Assembly: GCF_937138205.1 (NCBI RefSeq)
Contig: NZ_CAKZOT010000081.1
Location: 25,414-89,413, forward strand
DNA from: an uncultured Rhodospira sp.
Lineage (GTDB): Bacteria > Pseudomonadota > Alphaproteobacteria > Rhodospirillales > Rhodospirillaceae
DNA length: 64,000 nt
Reading direction: 5' to 3'
The notes beneath the pieces were generated by a model, which had not been told where the DNA came from, did no database searches, and worked only from the letters and a program-made list of their open reading frames with translations. Below are positions 8,659 to 17,821 of the stretch, in pieces. The position numbers and the translations under genes are program-made. How positions within the stretch are numbered: the stretch's first letter is position 1; every line of letters starts with the position of its first letter.

Positions 8659-11358
8659 ATGCCATCGGTCCTGACCCACACCGCGATCATGCTGCTGGCC
8701 CGCGAGCGCCTGGGCCAGGTCGAGCGCGTGCTGTCGTCGCGTATCGCGGCGGCGCCGGATGGGCAGACCGCCACCGACGTCGAGGTGCGCCTGCGCGATC
8801 TCGCCCGCGCGGCGCTGGAGGTGTTCAAGACCACGCCGCACGTCGACGCCCATGTGCCCGGCAATCTGGCCGGCCAGACCGTCGCCGACAGCCTGTCGAA
8901 GTTCGCGGTCATGGGCGCCATGGGGCCGGACATTCCGGCCTTCGCCCAGATCCTGCGCCCGGGGCAGGGCTGGCTGTTCGACACCATCCACAAGGGCACG
9001 CCCGACACGCACCGCGAGCGGATGCGCGCCGGCACCAGCACCCTGGCGTTGTCGCTCTTCGCCAAGGGCCGCGACCAGATCACCGGCGCCTACGCCGGGG
9101 GCGACCGCACCGACCCGATGAACAAGCTGAAGGCGTTCGTCCTGGGGCACCTGTGCCACGGCGCCGGCGACATCATCTCTCACCCGCTGATCAACGACAT
9201 CGAATGGCACCTGGGCACCGACGGCCGCCGCACCTACGAGCACCACGATGCCGAGGGCGCGCTCGACGCCCTGGTGGCGCAACGCGTGTTCGGCCGCGCC
9301 GGTGTGCGGGCGGGCGGCGGCTGGGACGCGTGGTGGCCGACCAAGGACGAGGTGCCGCCGGAGCTGTACGGCGCCTATGCCGACGCGCTGGAAGAGGTCT
9401 ATACGGCGCGGAGCGAGCGGCCGACGGGGTTCAACCCGTTCGAGGACGCCCTGGCCGCGCTCGATCCGCCCGTGGCCGACGCGGCCTTCATCCAGGAGGG
9501 CTACGAGACCTACCGCCGGGCGGTGATCTCGGTCGTCTACGAGCTGGACTGGGGCGACTGGTCGGGCGTGCTGTCGGCCGTGGCCCTGCCGCTGATCGCC
9601 CTGCCGTTCCTGTTCCTGGCCCTGCCGGACACGCGGCCGCTGGCCGGCCTGTCGTTCGAGGAGACGGAGGAGGGCCACGAGGACCGGCTGGCCTTCAACC
9701 TGGTCACCCTGCCCATGCTGATCGGCTCGGGCAGCGCGGTCGGGTTGCAGGCGTGGGTGATGTCCCTGGCCTCCAAGGGGGTCGAGGACCGGATGCTGTT
9801 CGGCCTGATCGCGGCCATTCTGATGACCGTGTTCCTGGTGCTGTTCCTGATCGAGGGCGGGGTGCGCGCCTGGCCCAAGGGGGCGCGCTGGAGCATCCTG
9901 TTCGGCCTGCCCCTGGTTCTGATGACCGTGCTGGCCGGCTTCGCCCTGTACGACCTCGACCACGACGGCCTGGAGCGGCGCTCGGCGGCGACGATCATCC
10001 CCGTTGCCCTGGCATTCGGGCCGATGGTCGCCTTTCTGGCGCTGTTCGGCATCTTCACCCTGATCCTGTGGGGGGTGAACGGCCTGACCGGGCTGGCCGG
10101 CGCCGAATTCGACTTCAAGGCCGCCTCGTTCTGGACCACCACCGTGATCTGGCTGGCTGGCGTCATCACGCTGTGGGTGTTGGGCGGCAAGTGGCTGCGC
10201 GACATCCGCATCCCCGAGGAGCCGGACCACTTCCTCGCCCGCCAGCGCCACGCCGTGCGCCTGTTCGACGACGACGCGATGGCGCCCGACCTGGACGACG
10301 ACGGCAACCCGGTCGACGACCAGACCCTCTACCCCGCCGGCCGCCGCAAGCTGGCGCGGCTGTGGTGGACCGGCGGCGGCACCATGCAGGTCCGCTCCGA
10401 CCGCTACGGTCTGACCTTCCGCCCCGAGGGCGGCGACGAGCAGGCGGTGCCGGCGCCGCTGGCGCCCATGCGCCTGTCGGAATACCTCGATTTCCTCACC
10501 GCCACGGTCCAGGACTCCGGCGGCGCGACGGGCTCGCTGAATGCCGCGCCCGTCGACGAAGAAAACGACGTCTTCTTGCCGCCGGGGGCGACCTTCGCCG
10601 CGCACGGCGACGCGGCGGAGACCGAGGAGGCGATCCGCGAGCAGTCGGCGGTGTTCAAGGACCTGGGCAGCGAGGACGACGAGGACGACGCCTACGCCCT
10701 CTATCACGCGCCCAAGTCCTGGCAGTCGGTGCGCGCCGGCAAGGCGCGCATCATGCCGCGCCCCTTCGCCGACATCGAGGCGGCCGCCGGCGCCTTCGAG
10801 ACCGCCCAGGGCTACGCCTACGTGGTCGAGCCGGGCCGTCAGGACAGTGAAGACTCGATCATGGCCCTGGCCGGCGACTTCGCCGCCATGCTGTGCCTGG
10901 GCGCCATGGGGCACATTGATCCGCCAGCGCCGGATCCCCTGGCGGCCGGGGCCGACGAACCGCGCGTCTACCAGGTGTTCCGCAACTGGAACCTCGACCG
11001 CCGCCGGGTGAACGAGTGGCGACTGCTGGTCTCCGGCAACGCCCGCACCGAAAAGACCGCCGCCGAGGCCTATGACGGCGCCCTTCCGCCCGCGCCCTAC
11101 GGCCCGAACACGCCCGCGACCTGGGAGCATCCGATGGGCGCCGGCGCGGCCATCGCGGCGGCGGACACGGCGGCGCGCGGGCTGGGCTGGGTGCCGATGC
11201 TGCGCACCTGGCTGGAGCGGATCGCCGATCCGAACACCGACGCGCTCGACGAGACCGATCCGGGCGACGACACGCCCCCCACGCGCACGCTGAGCCGGGC
11301 CATGGCCTATCTGTTCGACCGGCCCGACCCGAGCCGTCCACCACCGGGAGGGCCGTAG
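8659..11358 (+). CDS. Zinc-dependent phospholipase C-like protein with six membrane helices
   Basis: This 899-residue protein has three parts. Residues 1 to about 290 resemble the bacterial zinc-dependent phospholipase C family: an N-terminal HTA near residue 7, MGPDIP near 90, and GHLCHGAGDIISHPL near 160-175, which has the family spacing of G-x3-H-x3-D-x3-H-P. Residues about 300-515 hold six hydrophobic helices. The remaining 385 residues are soluble, acidic and of unknown fold. The gene follows the 1,114-residue protein by 13 nt and ends 2 nt before the next start, so it belongs to the injection operon. It may be a membrane-active effector, a self-envelope anchor or a release factor; the sequence does not decide between these. 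Confidence 0.7.
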   Translation: MPSVLTHTAIMLLARERLGQVERVLSSRIAAAPDGQTATDVEVRLRDLARAALEVFKTTPHVDAHVPGNLAGQTVADSLSKFAVMGAMGPDIPAFAQILRPGQGWLFDTIHKGTPDTHRERMRAGTSTLALSLFAKGRDQITGAYAGGDRTDPMNKLKAFVLGHLCHGAGDIISHPLINDIEWHLGTDGRRTYEHHDAEGALDALVAQRVFGRAGVRAGGGWDAWWPTKDEVPPELYGAYADALEEVYTARSERPTGFNPFEDALAALDPPVADAAFIQEGYETYRRAVISVVYELDWGDWSGVLSAVALPLIALPFLFLALPDTRPLAGLSFEETEEGHEDRLAFNLVTLPMLIGSGSAVGLQAWVMSLASKGVEDRMLFGLIAAILMTVFLVLFLIEGGVRAWPKGARWSILFGLPLVLMTVLAGFALYDLDHDGLERRSAATIIPVALAFGPMVAFLALFGIFTLILWGVNGLTGLAGAEFDFKAASFWTTTVIWLAGVITLWVLGGKWLRDIRIPEEPDHFLARQRHAVRLFDDDAMAPDLDDDGNPVDDQTLYPAGRRKLARLWWTGGGTMQVRSDRYGLTFRPEGGDEQAVPAPLAPMRLSEYLDFLTATVQDSGGATGSLNAAPVDEENDVFLPPGATFAAHGDAAETEEAIREQSAVFKDLGSEDDEDDAYALYHAPKSWQSVRAGKARIMPRPFADIEAAAGAFETAQGYAYVVEPGRQDSEDSIMALAGDFAAMLCLGAMGHIDPPAPDPLAAGADEPRVYQVFRNWNLDRRRVNEWRLLVSGNARTEKTAAEAYDGALPPAPYGPNTPATWEHPMGAGAAIAAADTAARGLGWVPMLRTWLERIADPNTDALDETDPGDDTPPTRTLSRAMAYLFDRPDPSRPPPGGP

Positions 11359-11360
11359 CC

Positions 11361-12251
11361 ATGGCCGAAACCGCGATGCTGACGGCGTTGAGCGATTTTC
11401 TGACCGGCGCCGGCCTGACCCCGGCCCCGGCGATGGTTGGCGTGATCGATCCCGCCAACCGCGCGCAGGACCTGCCGGCGATCGTGCTCGACCTGCCGGA
11501 GGTGGCGCGGCTGGAGATGGGCCTGGGCGGCGGCGTCGACACGGTCGAGGGCGCGCTGGCGGTGGAGACCGTGATCTCGCTGACCAACCCAACCGTGCCC
11601 GAGGTGCCGGACCTGGACCTGCTGAGCGAGGACCGCCTGCGCCTGACCCTGCCGCACGGCGGCCTGGTGCGGGCCGACGGCACGCACGGCGACCTGGGCA
11701 CGGCCGACATCCAGGTGCAACGCGGCGGCCAGGCCCTGACCCTGACCAGCGCGCCGACGACACAGAACCAGTATGCGGCCGATCCGCTGGCCGGCCGTCT
11801 GACCTTTGGCTCGGCCCAGCCCGCCTCCGGTACCCTGCGCGCCAACTACTTCGTCGGGTCGTGGGAGCGCGAAATGGTGCGCCTGGAGGGCGTCTTGCGC
11901 CTGACCGTGCTCGACGTCGCCGGCGCCGACGTGGCCACTGTTTCCGATCAGGCCATCGCCGCGCTGACTGGTGCCGGCCGGCCGGCCGGCCTGAAGCGGA
12001 TCGCGCTGACCCGCCTGGGGCCGGTCGGTCCGGAGATCCAGGACCGGGCGCGCGCCCGCACGCGCGAGGCCGACTTCCGCTTTGCCTACGACCACGTGGC
12101 CGACCGGCCGCTGTCCGCCGGCGGCGTCATCGCCCGCGTGCCGATCACCAGCACCCTGAGGACCGTCACCGTCGACCCCGACACCGGTGTCGCGGTCGAC
12201 GGAGTCGAGACCGACACCGAGACATTCGTTGGCCAGGAAGAGGATGCATAG
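11361..12251 (+). CDS. Tail terminator / Pvc16-like protein
   Basis: This 296-residue protein ends immediately before the sheath start (stop 12249-12251, ATG 12252). The N-terminal half starts with an amphipathic helix (TAMLTALSDFLTGAG). The C-terminal part has the layout READFRFAYDHVADRP followed by beta strands. This is reminiscent of tail-completion and DUF4255/Pvc16-type proteins that cap contractile tubes. The middle (about residues 95-145) looks like an inserted beta domain. Cap proteins are often encoded next to the sheath, which supports the call, but the sequence resemblance is weak. Confidence 0.45.
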   Translation: MAETAMLTALSDFLTGAGLTPAPAMVGVIDPANRAQDLPAIVLDLPEVARLEMGLGGGVDTVEGALAVETVISLTNPTVPEVPDLDLLSEDRLRLTLPHGGLVRADGTHGDLGTADIQVQRGGQALTLTSAPTTQNQYAADPLAGRLTFGSAQPASGTLRANYFVGSWEREMVRLEGVLRLTVLDVAGADVATVSDQAIAALTGAGRPAGLKRIALTRLGPVGPEIQDRARARTREADFRFAYDHVADRPLSAGGVIARVPITSTLRTVTVDPDTGVAVDGVETDTETFVGQEEDA

Positions 12252-13685
12252 ATGAGCGAAAGCATCGGCGAAATGATCCTGCCGGGGACCTACATCGAGG
12301 TCCGGGCGGAAGGGTTGATCGGCGTCGGCGGCATCGCCACCGGCAACATCGGCATCGTCGGGACGGCCAATCGCGGTCCCCTGAACCAGGTGGTGGTGCT
12401 CGGTTCCTACGCCGACGCGCTGGCCGTGTTCGGCACCTACGACGCCTGGCCAGACGATCCGGCGGCGAGCGCGCACCTGACCCTGGTGCGCACGCTGGAA
12501 CAGGCGTTCCGGGGCGGTGCCTCCACCGTGCACGCGGTGCGGGTGGCGAACCTGGCCGAGGGTGTCACCATGAACGCCATGAGCTGGACCGTCGCCACCG
12601 GCGGCACCCCGGCGTTCACGCTGACGGCCACCTCGCCCGGCACCTGGGCCAACGACATCACGGTCGCCATCCAGGCGGCGACGGACACGGACCCGATCCG
12701 CCTGACGCTGACCCACGGCCGCCAGCGCGAGACCCACGAGGCGGCGGACGCCGAGAGCCTGGCGCGTGAGGTGAACTCCGAGAGTGCCCTGGTCCGCGCC
12801 GGCGCGGTCGAGGCCGGTCAGGAGGGCGCGCAGCCCGACACCGTCACCGCCGCCACCGGCAACGACGTGGGCGGACCGGACGGGGCCGGGGCCATGGGCG
12901 CGCTGATCCCGCAGATCGCCGAGGGGCTGGCGCTGCTGGAAAGCCGCGCGGTCAACATCCTGCTGGTGGCCGGCTATGGCGCCGACACGGTGGCCGGGAC
13001 GGTGCTCGCCCACCTGGAGCGCACCGAGAACGACGGCCGCGAGCGCATCGCCATCCTGGGCACGCGCGGCGACAGCCTGGCCGAGGTGGCGCAGGATTCC
13101 AACGCCGTCTCCAACAAGCGCATCGTGCTGGTGGCGCCGGGGATCGAGGCCGGCGACGCCGCCGACAACGGTGCCTCGGTCGACCTGCCGCCGGCCTACG
13201 CCGCCGCGCTGGTGGCCGGGCGGCTTTCAGGCTTGGCGCCGCACATCAGCCTGACCAACAAGGACGTGCCGGCCTCGGGCCTGACCACGGTCTATTCGCG
13301 CGCCCAGCAAAAGGTGCTGCTGGGCAACCGCATCATGGTGCTGATGCAGAACCTCGGGTTCCGGGCGCTACGCGGCATCACCACGGACACCGGCGCCTTC
13401 ACCCAGATCTCGGTGCGCCGCATCGTCGACTACGCCAAGGCCGGCGTGCGCAAGGGCGCCAACCCCTACATCGGCCGGCTGAACAATATCCGCGTGCGGG
13501 CGGCCCTGAAGGCCACGCTCGACGGCTTCCTGGCGCAGATGGTCCAGGACGAGATGCTGGTCAGCTACGAACTGGACGTCAGCGCCACCCGCGCCCAGGA
13601 GATCAACGGCATCGCCGCCGTCACCCTGACGCTGCGGCCGACGTTCTCCATCGATTTCGTCCGCGTCACGATGATCCTGGAATGA
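12252..13685 (+). CDS. Contractile tail sheath protein
   Basis: This 477-residue protein forms the outer contractile sheath of a phage-tail-like injection system. The N-terminus (PGTYIEVRAEG) and the early segment GNIGIVGTANRGPLNQVV are typical of sheath proteins. The C-terminal domain with NPYIGRLNNIRVRAALKA, then VSYELDVSATRAQEING and a final beta strand, is the conserved inner-ring domain that interlocks neighbouring subunits. Only one sheath gene is present, as in phages and R-type pyocins. PVC-type extracellular systems usually carry two or three. The start follows the previous stop directly, implying translational coupling. Confidence 0.92.
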   Translation: MSESIGEMILPGTYIEVRAEGLIGVGGIATGNIGIVGTANRGPLNQVVVLGSYADALAVFGTYDAWPDDPAASAHLTLVRTLEQAFRGGASTVHAVRVANLAEGVTMNAMSWTVATGGTPAFTLTATSPGTWANDITVAIQAATDTDPIRLTLTHGRQRETHEAADAESLAREVNSESALVRAGAVEAGQEGAQPDTVTAATGNDVGGPDGAGAMGALIPQIAEGLALLESRAVNILLVAGYGADTVAGTVLAHLERTENDGRERIAILGTRGDSLAEVAQDSNAVSNKRIVLVAPGIEAGDAADNGASVDLPPAYAAALVAGRLSGLAPHISLTNKDVPASGLTTVYSRAQQKVLLGNRIMVLMQNLGFRALRGITTDTGAFTQISVRRIVDYAKAGVRKGANPYIGRLNNIRVRAALKATLDGFLAQMVQDEMLVSYELDVSATRAQEINGIAAVTLTLRPTFSIDFVRVTMILE

Positions 13686-13704
13686 GCGGGGAGGCTTTTG
13701 AGAG

Positions 13705-14199
13705 ATGGCAACCAATGTCTATCGCGGCTCCGACGGCACCCTGTCCGTGGCCGTCGAGTCCACGCCCGAAGGCGACCTGGCGGCCGCCGTCGACGAGAAA
13801 TACGGGCTGGCGCCCATCGGCCGCGTCACCGGCGTCACGGTGCGTGTGACCAGCGAGGTCAAGCCGTTCCACGAACTGGGCCAGCGCTTCGCCACCGAGC
13901 TGCGGCCCGGCAATATCAACGTCTCCGGCACCATCGAGCGGGCGCACGTCAACGGCGCGCTGCTCGGCCTGATGCTGGGGCCGGCGGCGCAGACCCGGCC
14001 GCAGGGCACGTTCGCCAGCCCGGCGTTCAACCTGTCGCTGCAACTGGAGAACCCGGCGCTGCCCGGCAATCGCTCCACGGTGACGGTGATGGGCGTGAAG
14101 CTGGACGAGTGGGCGTATGGGATTCCGGAGGACGACTTCGTCATGGAAAAGGTCGGCTTCCAGGCGCTGTGGGTGAAGGTCGAGGACGCGACGGCGTAG
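13705..14199 (+). CDS. Contractile tail inner tube protein
   Basis: This 164-residue protein has the size and position of the tube that runs inside the sheath. It starts 19 nt after the sheath stop, with a purine-rich ribosome site. The sequence is beta-rich and ends DFVMEKVGFQALWVKVED, which fits the tube fold of stacked hexameric rings (gpFII/gp19/Hcp-like). VRVTSEVKPFHELGQR lies near residue 50. There is one tube gene only. A large hairpin follows the gene, which may help keep tube and sheath expression above that of downstream baseplate genes. Confidence 0.85.
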   Translation: MATNVYRGSDGTLSVAVESTPEGDLAAAVDEKYGLAPIGRVTGVTVRVTSEVKPFHELGQRFATELRPGNINVSGTIERAHVNGALLGLMLGPAAQTRPQGTFASPAFNLSLQLENPALPGNRSTVTVMGVKLDEWAYGIPEDDFVMEKVGFQALWVKVEDATA

Positions 14200-14237
14200 G
14201 CCTTTTAGGGGAGCACGTCTCTTGAACAGGAAGAGAC

Positions 14238-14342
14238 CGTCATTGCGAGGCGCGAAGCGCCGAAGCAATCCAGGGCGGAGGACGGCTCCAATCGCCCTGG
14301 ATTGCTTCGCCCTCGTCTGACGACGAGGGCTCGCAATGACGG
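14238..14342. repeat. Palindromic CGTCATTGCGAG repeat element inside the injection operon
   Basis: The outer arms CGTCATTGCGAG and CTCGCAATGACG are perfectly complementary. So are the inner arms GAAGCAATCCAGGGCG and CGCCCTGGATTGCTTC. Two side hairpins lie between outer and inner arms (GCGCGAAGCGC, and CCCTCGTC against GACGAGGG). This matches a dispersed palindromic repeat common in alphaproteobacterial genomes. It occupies most of the only large gap between the gpU-like gene and 25172. It could act as a stem that stabilises the upstream sheath-tube message or reduces read-through. Confidence 0.85.
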
Positions 14343-14383
14343 CGTGACTTGCCCCGGTCGTTCTGAAAAAGGGAACCTTTTCC

Positions 14384-14863
14384 ATGAACCACGTCCTGAC
14401 CGCCGCCGACCTGTTGGCCGGCGCCCACCAGACCCACCGCATCGACGTGCCGGCGGACCTGCTGCCGGACGCGGAGGCGTCGGGCGGCTCGGTGGTGCTG
14501 CGGCCGCTGACCGTGCGCGACGTGCAGCGGATCACGGCGGCGGCCAAGGAACAGAAGGTGTTGACCAGCGTCCTGATGACCCAGCAGGCGCTGGTGGAGC
14601 CGGAGTTGACGGTCGAGCAGGTCTCGGCCCTGCCGGCCGGGCTGGTGCGGTTCCTGGTGGGCGCGGTCAACCGCATCAGCGGCCTGGCCATGGGCGAGGA
14701 CGACCTGGAGGCGACCCTCCGCGCTCCGCTGGCGCGCGCCTGTTTCACGCTGTCGCGCGAGTTCGGCTGGACGCCCGAGCAGTGCGCCGGCCTGACCCTC
14801 GGGCAGGTGCTGTTGTACCTGGAGATGCTGGGCCGGGGCGAGACGCCGGAGGGGATGCCATGA
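14384..14863 (+). CDS. Tail assembly chaperone-like protein
   Basis: This 159-residue, mostly helical protein contains a beta-like segment (GGSVVLRPLTVRDVQRITAAA) typical of small phage tail assembly proteins that lie between tube and tape measure. Its stop overlaps the next start in ATGA at 14860, so the pair is translationally coupled. A programmed frameshift, as in lambda G/GT, would need a slippery run before the stop; I do not see one. The start at 14384 follows AAAGGGAACC. The role is assigned mainly by position. Confidence 0.5.
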   Translation: MNHVLTAADLLAGAHQTHRIDVPADLLPDAEASGGSVVLRPLTVRDVQRITAAAKEQKVLTSVLMTQQALVEPELTVEQVSALPAGLVRFLVGAVNRISGLAMGEDDLEATLRAPLARACFTLSREFGWTPEQCAGLTLGQVLLYLEMLGRGETPEGMP

Positions 14864-16098
14864 CGGCCGTCCGCACGCCGTTCGACCGGGGCGCCAATGC
14901 CCTGATCCGGGCCGGGACCGACCTGCGCGCGGCGGGTGACCGGCTGGGCGACCTGATGGCCGACCTGGACGAGCCCCTGTTGCTGGGCGCGGACGGCTTC
15001 GCCGATCTGGTCGACCCGGAGGTGGCCGACGACCGTCTGGCCGCCGCCCTGGCGCGGCTGGCGGCGGGCGGGACACCCACTGCTCCGGCGGAGCGAGCCG
15101 CGCCTGGCCCAGAGTTGGCACAGCATGGTCGTGTAGTGAACGAGGGTCCTGCGCCGGCCCACGCGCCACCCTCGGCGACGGTACGAGACCCGGAGCGCGA
15201 CGGGATTGGTCCGCGCGCCACCGAGAAGCGCCACCAGGAGTGGGCCTCCCGGGAGCGGACCTCCGCCCAACAAGAGCGGGGTCCATCGGTTGGCGGGCAC
15301 GCGCCGCGCCGCTCAGAGGCGTGGCCTCAGCCGTTGGAATCGTATCGCGGGCCGCACGCCGAGCCGGACGCTGGATCCGCGCGGCGGTCTGGATCGTCTC
15401 GCTTGGACGCGGCCGACCTGCCGTCCGCTCCGGACCGGGCAGCGGTCGCTCCCCCGGGCGAGCCGCGGCCGATGACGGACGCTCCGCCCCGGGACGCTCG
15501 GACGACAGGGCCGGTGCGCCTGGAGGATGGTCTACCGCCGGCCGTGCGCCGCGCCCTGCTGGCGGGCGACCGGCGGGCGCTCGACGCGGCGGTGGCGCGG
15601 GCGACGCCGGCGGGGCCGAAATCCGACCATACGGCCGGTCCCCTGGCGGACGCGCTGTCCCGGATCGACCACGCGCTGGCGCGGATCCGGGGTGACGCGG
15701 CCCGGGCGGCGCCGCCTCCGCCCCATCGCCAGCCCGCGCCGCCGGCCGCGCCGGCCCTGTCCGACGCGCCCGCCCCCGGGGCGCCGCACGCGCAGGCGTT
15801 CGAGACGCCGACGCCGTCGCCGACGCCCGCGCCCATCCTGATCGGCACCGCGCCGTCGGGCCTGCGCCGTCTGGCCGAGCGGGCGGGGGCGATCCCGGCG
15901 TCGGTCGCGCCCCCGCACGCCGAGGCGCCACCGCCTGCCGAGGCCGCCTCGTCCGTAGATCTGACCGGCGCCAATGATCGGCCCCGCTCCGACGCGGTCG
16001 CCGGGAGTCTCGACGACGACGCGCGCTTCGCCGAACGCCTCGCCGACCTGCTGCGCCGCGAGGCGCGCGCCCAAGGGATCGGAGGACGCGGCCGATGA
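14860..16098 (+). CDS. Pro/Ala-rich, largely disordered protein in the tape-measure slot
   Basis: The start ATG overlaps the preceding TGA. The protein has 412 residues. The first 70 are helical, starting with TPFDRGANALIRAGTDLRAA. The centre (about 70-230) and 280-390 are low in complexity and dominated by Pro, Ala, Arg and Glu. Short helical patches lie at about 228-280 and at the C-terminus (DDDARFAERLADLLRREAR). It occupies the genomic slot where a tape-measure protein is expected, yet has no long coiled coil. It may be a scaffold, or a chaperone for the real ruler. I recognise no domain. It is coupled by ATGA to the hub gene. Confidence 0.55.
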   Translation: MTAVRTPFDRGANALIRAGTDLRAAGDRLGDLMADLDEPLLLGADGFADLVDPEVADDRLAAALARLAAGGTPTAPAERAAPGPELAQHGRVVNEGPAPAHAPPSATVRDPERDGIGPRATEKRHQEWASRERTSAQQERGPSVGGHAPRRSEAWPQPLESYRGPHAEPDAGSARRSGSSRLDAADLPSAPDRAAVAPPGEPRPMTDAPPRDARTTGPVRLEDGLPPAVRRALLAGDRRALDAAVARATPAGPKSDHTAGPLADALSRIDHALARIRGDAARAAPPPPHRQPAPPAAPALSDAPAPGAPHAQAFETPTPSPTPAPILIGTAPSGLRRLAERAGAIPASVAPPHAEAPPPAEAASSVDLTGANDRPRSDAVAGSLDDDARFAERLADLLRREARAQGIGGRGR

Positions 16099-17147
16099 CC
16101 TGGGTGCTCAAACCGGATGCCTCCATCGACATCGCCGGCCGCGCCCTGACGGCGGCGGAGGCGGCCATGGCCGGCCTGGTGATCGACCTGGCCACCGGAT
16201 CCGTGGGATCCGCCCGCATCAGCCTGTGGCCGGACTCGGCATTCAAGGACGCGGCGCCGGGCGAGCAGATCACCCTCAATCTGGGCGCCGCCGATGCTCT
16301 CGACCCCGTCTTCAGCGGCACCGTCGAGACCGTGCGAAAGGACCACCAGGCCGTCGTCATCGAAGCCCGCGAGGCGCCGGCGCCGCTGCTGTCGGCCCGG
16401 GTCAATCAGTCCTTTGTCAACCAGACCATCGCCGCCATCGTGCGCGGGCTGGCCGGCGAGGTGTCCGTCTCGGCGGCCGAGAGCGATATCCAGCTTTCGT
16501 TGTACGCCGTCGAGGGCCGCCGCAGCGTCTGGACCCATCTGCGCGAGCTGGCCGACATGGCCGGCGCCGACCTGCATTGCGCGCCCGACGGCGGGCTGGT
16601 GTTCGCGCCGTACGGGGCGGGCGAGACGCACACCTTCCACAAGGGGATCGACCTGCTGTCGTGGGAAACGCTGGCCGTGGCCGCCGCGCCGGCCGAGACC
16701 TACGCCGTGCACGGGGCGGGCAGCCGCGCCGGGTCGGACAAGTGGCACTGGCTGGATGCCGAGGTGAAGGGCGCGGACACGGGCGAAAGCCGCGTCGTCG
16801 GCGCGTTCGCCACCAAGGACGCGGCCGAGGCGGCGACGGCGGCGGCGGCGGCGCGGGCGGCCAACGCCGCCGTGCGCGCCCGCGCCCGCCTGTGGGGACG
16901 GCCGGCGGTGCGCATCGGCGACACGGTCGACCTGGCGCTGGAGCAGGCCGGCGGTGGCCTGCTCGACGCCGTGGCTGGCGCCCTGGGGGGGCTGGGCGGC
17001 GCGTCCAAGCCGCCGTACCGGGTGGTGGGCCTGTCGCATCACATGAACCGCGAGGCCGGCTTCGTCACCGTCCTCGACCTGGGCGGGTCGACGGCTCCTG
17101 ACGAGGCCGGCGGCGGCGCCGGCGGACTGGGCGGGGTGGGCCTATGA
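16095..17147 (+). CDS. Baseplate hub protein, gpD / gp27-like
   Basis: This 350-residue protein matches the late control gene D family, which forms the trimeric hub between tube and spike. It starts with a beta strand set (MTWVLKPDASIDIAGR). The mid-region has the conserved order of a short domain (SFVNQTIAAIVRGLAG), then LRELADMAGADLHCAPDGGLVF, which is characteristic of gpD/gp27. The C-terminus (YRVVGLSHHMNREAGFVTVLDL) also fits. An Ala-rich tract near residues 240-265 is an insertion. Start and stop are coupled to both neighbours by ATGA overlaps. Confidence 0.8.
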   Translation: MTWVLKPDASIDIAGRALTAAEAAMAGLVIDLATGSVGSARISLWPDSAFKDAAPGEQITLNLGAADALDPVFSGTVETVRKDHQAVVIEAREAPAPLLSARVNQSFVNQTIAAIVRGLAGEVSVSAAESDIQLSLYAVEGRRSVWTHLRELADMAGADLHCAPDGGLVFAPYGAGETHTFHKGIDLLSWETLAVAAAPAETYAVHGAGSRAGSDKWHWLDAEVKGADTGESRVVGAFATKDAAEAATAAAAARAANAAVRARARLWGRPAVRIGDTVDLALEQAGGGLLDAVAGALGGLGGASKPPYRVVGLSHHMNREAGFVTVLDLGGSTAPDEAGGGAGGLGGVGL

Positions 17148-17809
17148 CCGAACTCGTCGACATCCTGCGGGAGATCGTGCGCGACGAACTGGCCAACATC
17201 CGCGTGGCGGAACTGGCCGTGGTGACCGACGTCTATCCGGCCGGCGGCGCGGGCAACCACCAGGTCAGCGTGCAGTTGCTCGCCTCGGGCACCGCCCTGC
17301 CGTACGTGCCGGTGGCCGTGCCGCGCCTCGGCTTTTCCATGCTGCCCCGGGTGGACGACCGCGTGGTGGTCGTGTTCATCGGCGGCGATCGCAACCGGCC
17401 GATCGTCGTCGGCTCGGTCTATGACAGCGACCGCAATCCGCCGCCGGCCGAGAAGCTGGATACCGCCTTCGTCCCGCCCGACGACCCGGACGACGCCGTC
17501 AAGCGCTTCCACATCGAAACCCCGGGCGGCGGATCGGTGACCATCGGCGACCAGGGCACGACCATCGAGGCCGGCGGCACCAAGGTCGAGGTGCAGCAGG
17601 ACGGCGACATCGTCATCGAGGCCGCCGGGTCGATCACCATCAAGGCGGCCGCCGGGATCGAGGTTTCCAGCGATGCCGCCCTGACGCTGCAGGCGGCCAC
17701 CGACCTGACGCTCAAGGGCCTAAAGGTCGCCGTCGAGGGCCAGACCGAGACCTCGGTGAAGGGGACACTCCTGACCCTCGCCGGCACCACCAGCTTCAAG
17801 ATGGCGTGA
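17144..17809 (+). CDS. Baseplate spike protein, gpV / gp5-like
   Basis: This 221-residue protein begins with a short helix. It continues with an OB-fold domain (residues about 20-105) that includes VAVPRLGFSMLPRVDDRVVVVFIGGD and PIVVGSVYD, the signature of phage spike and VgrG N-domains. The C-terminal half is a run of short beta strands (IEAGGTKVEVQQDGDIVIEA, SITIKAAAGIEVSS) expected for a triple-stranded beta-helix needle. In PVC-type systems hub and spike are fused into one protein; here they are separate, as in P2 phage. The PAAR-like gene follows 12 nt later. Confidence 0.85.
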   Translation: MTELVDILREIVRDELANIRVAELAVVTDVYPAGGAGNHQVSVQLLASGTALPYVPVAVPRLGFSMLPRVDDRVVVVFIGGDRNRPIVVGSVYDSDRNPPPAEKLDTAFVPPDDPDDAVKRFHIETPGGGSVTIGDQGTTIEAGGTKVEVQQDGDIVIEAAGSITIKAAAGIEVSSDAALTLQAATDLTLKGLKVAVEGQTETSVKGTLLTLAGTTSFKMA

Positions 17810-17821
17810 GGAGGCAACGCC

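Noticed and set aside
5031..9083. Long minus-strand open frame opposite the helical protein
   Set aside because: It is antisense to a well-coded plus-strand gene, with repetitive composition caused by the codon bias of that gene.
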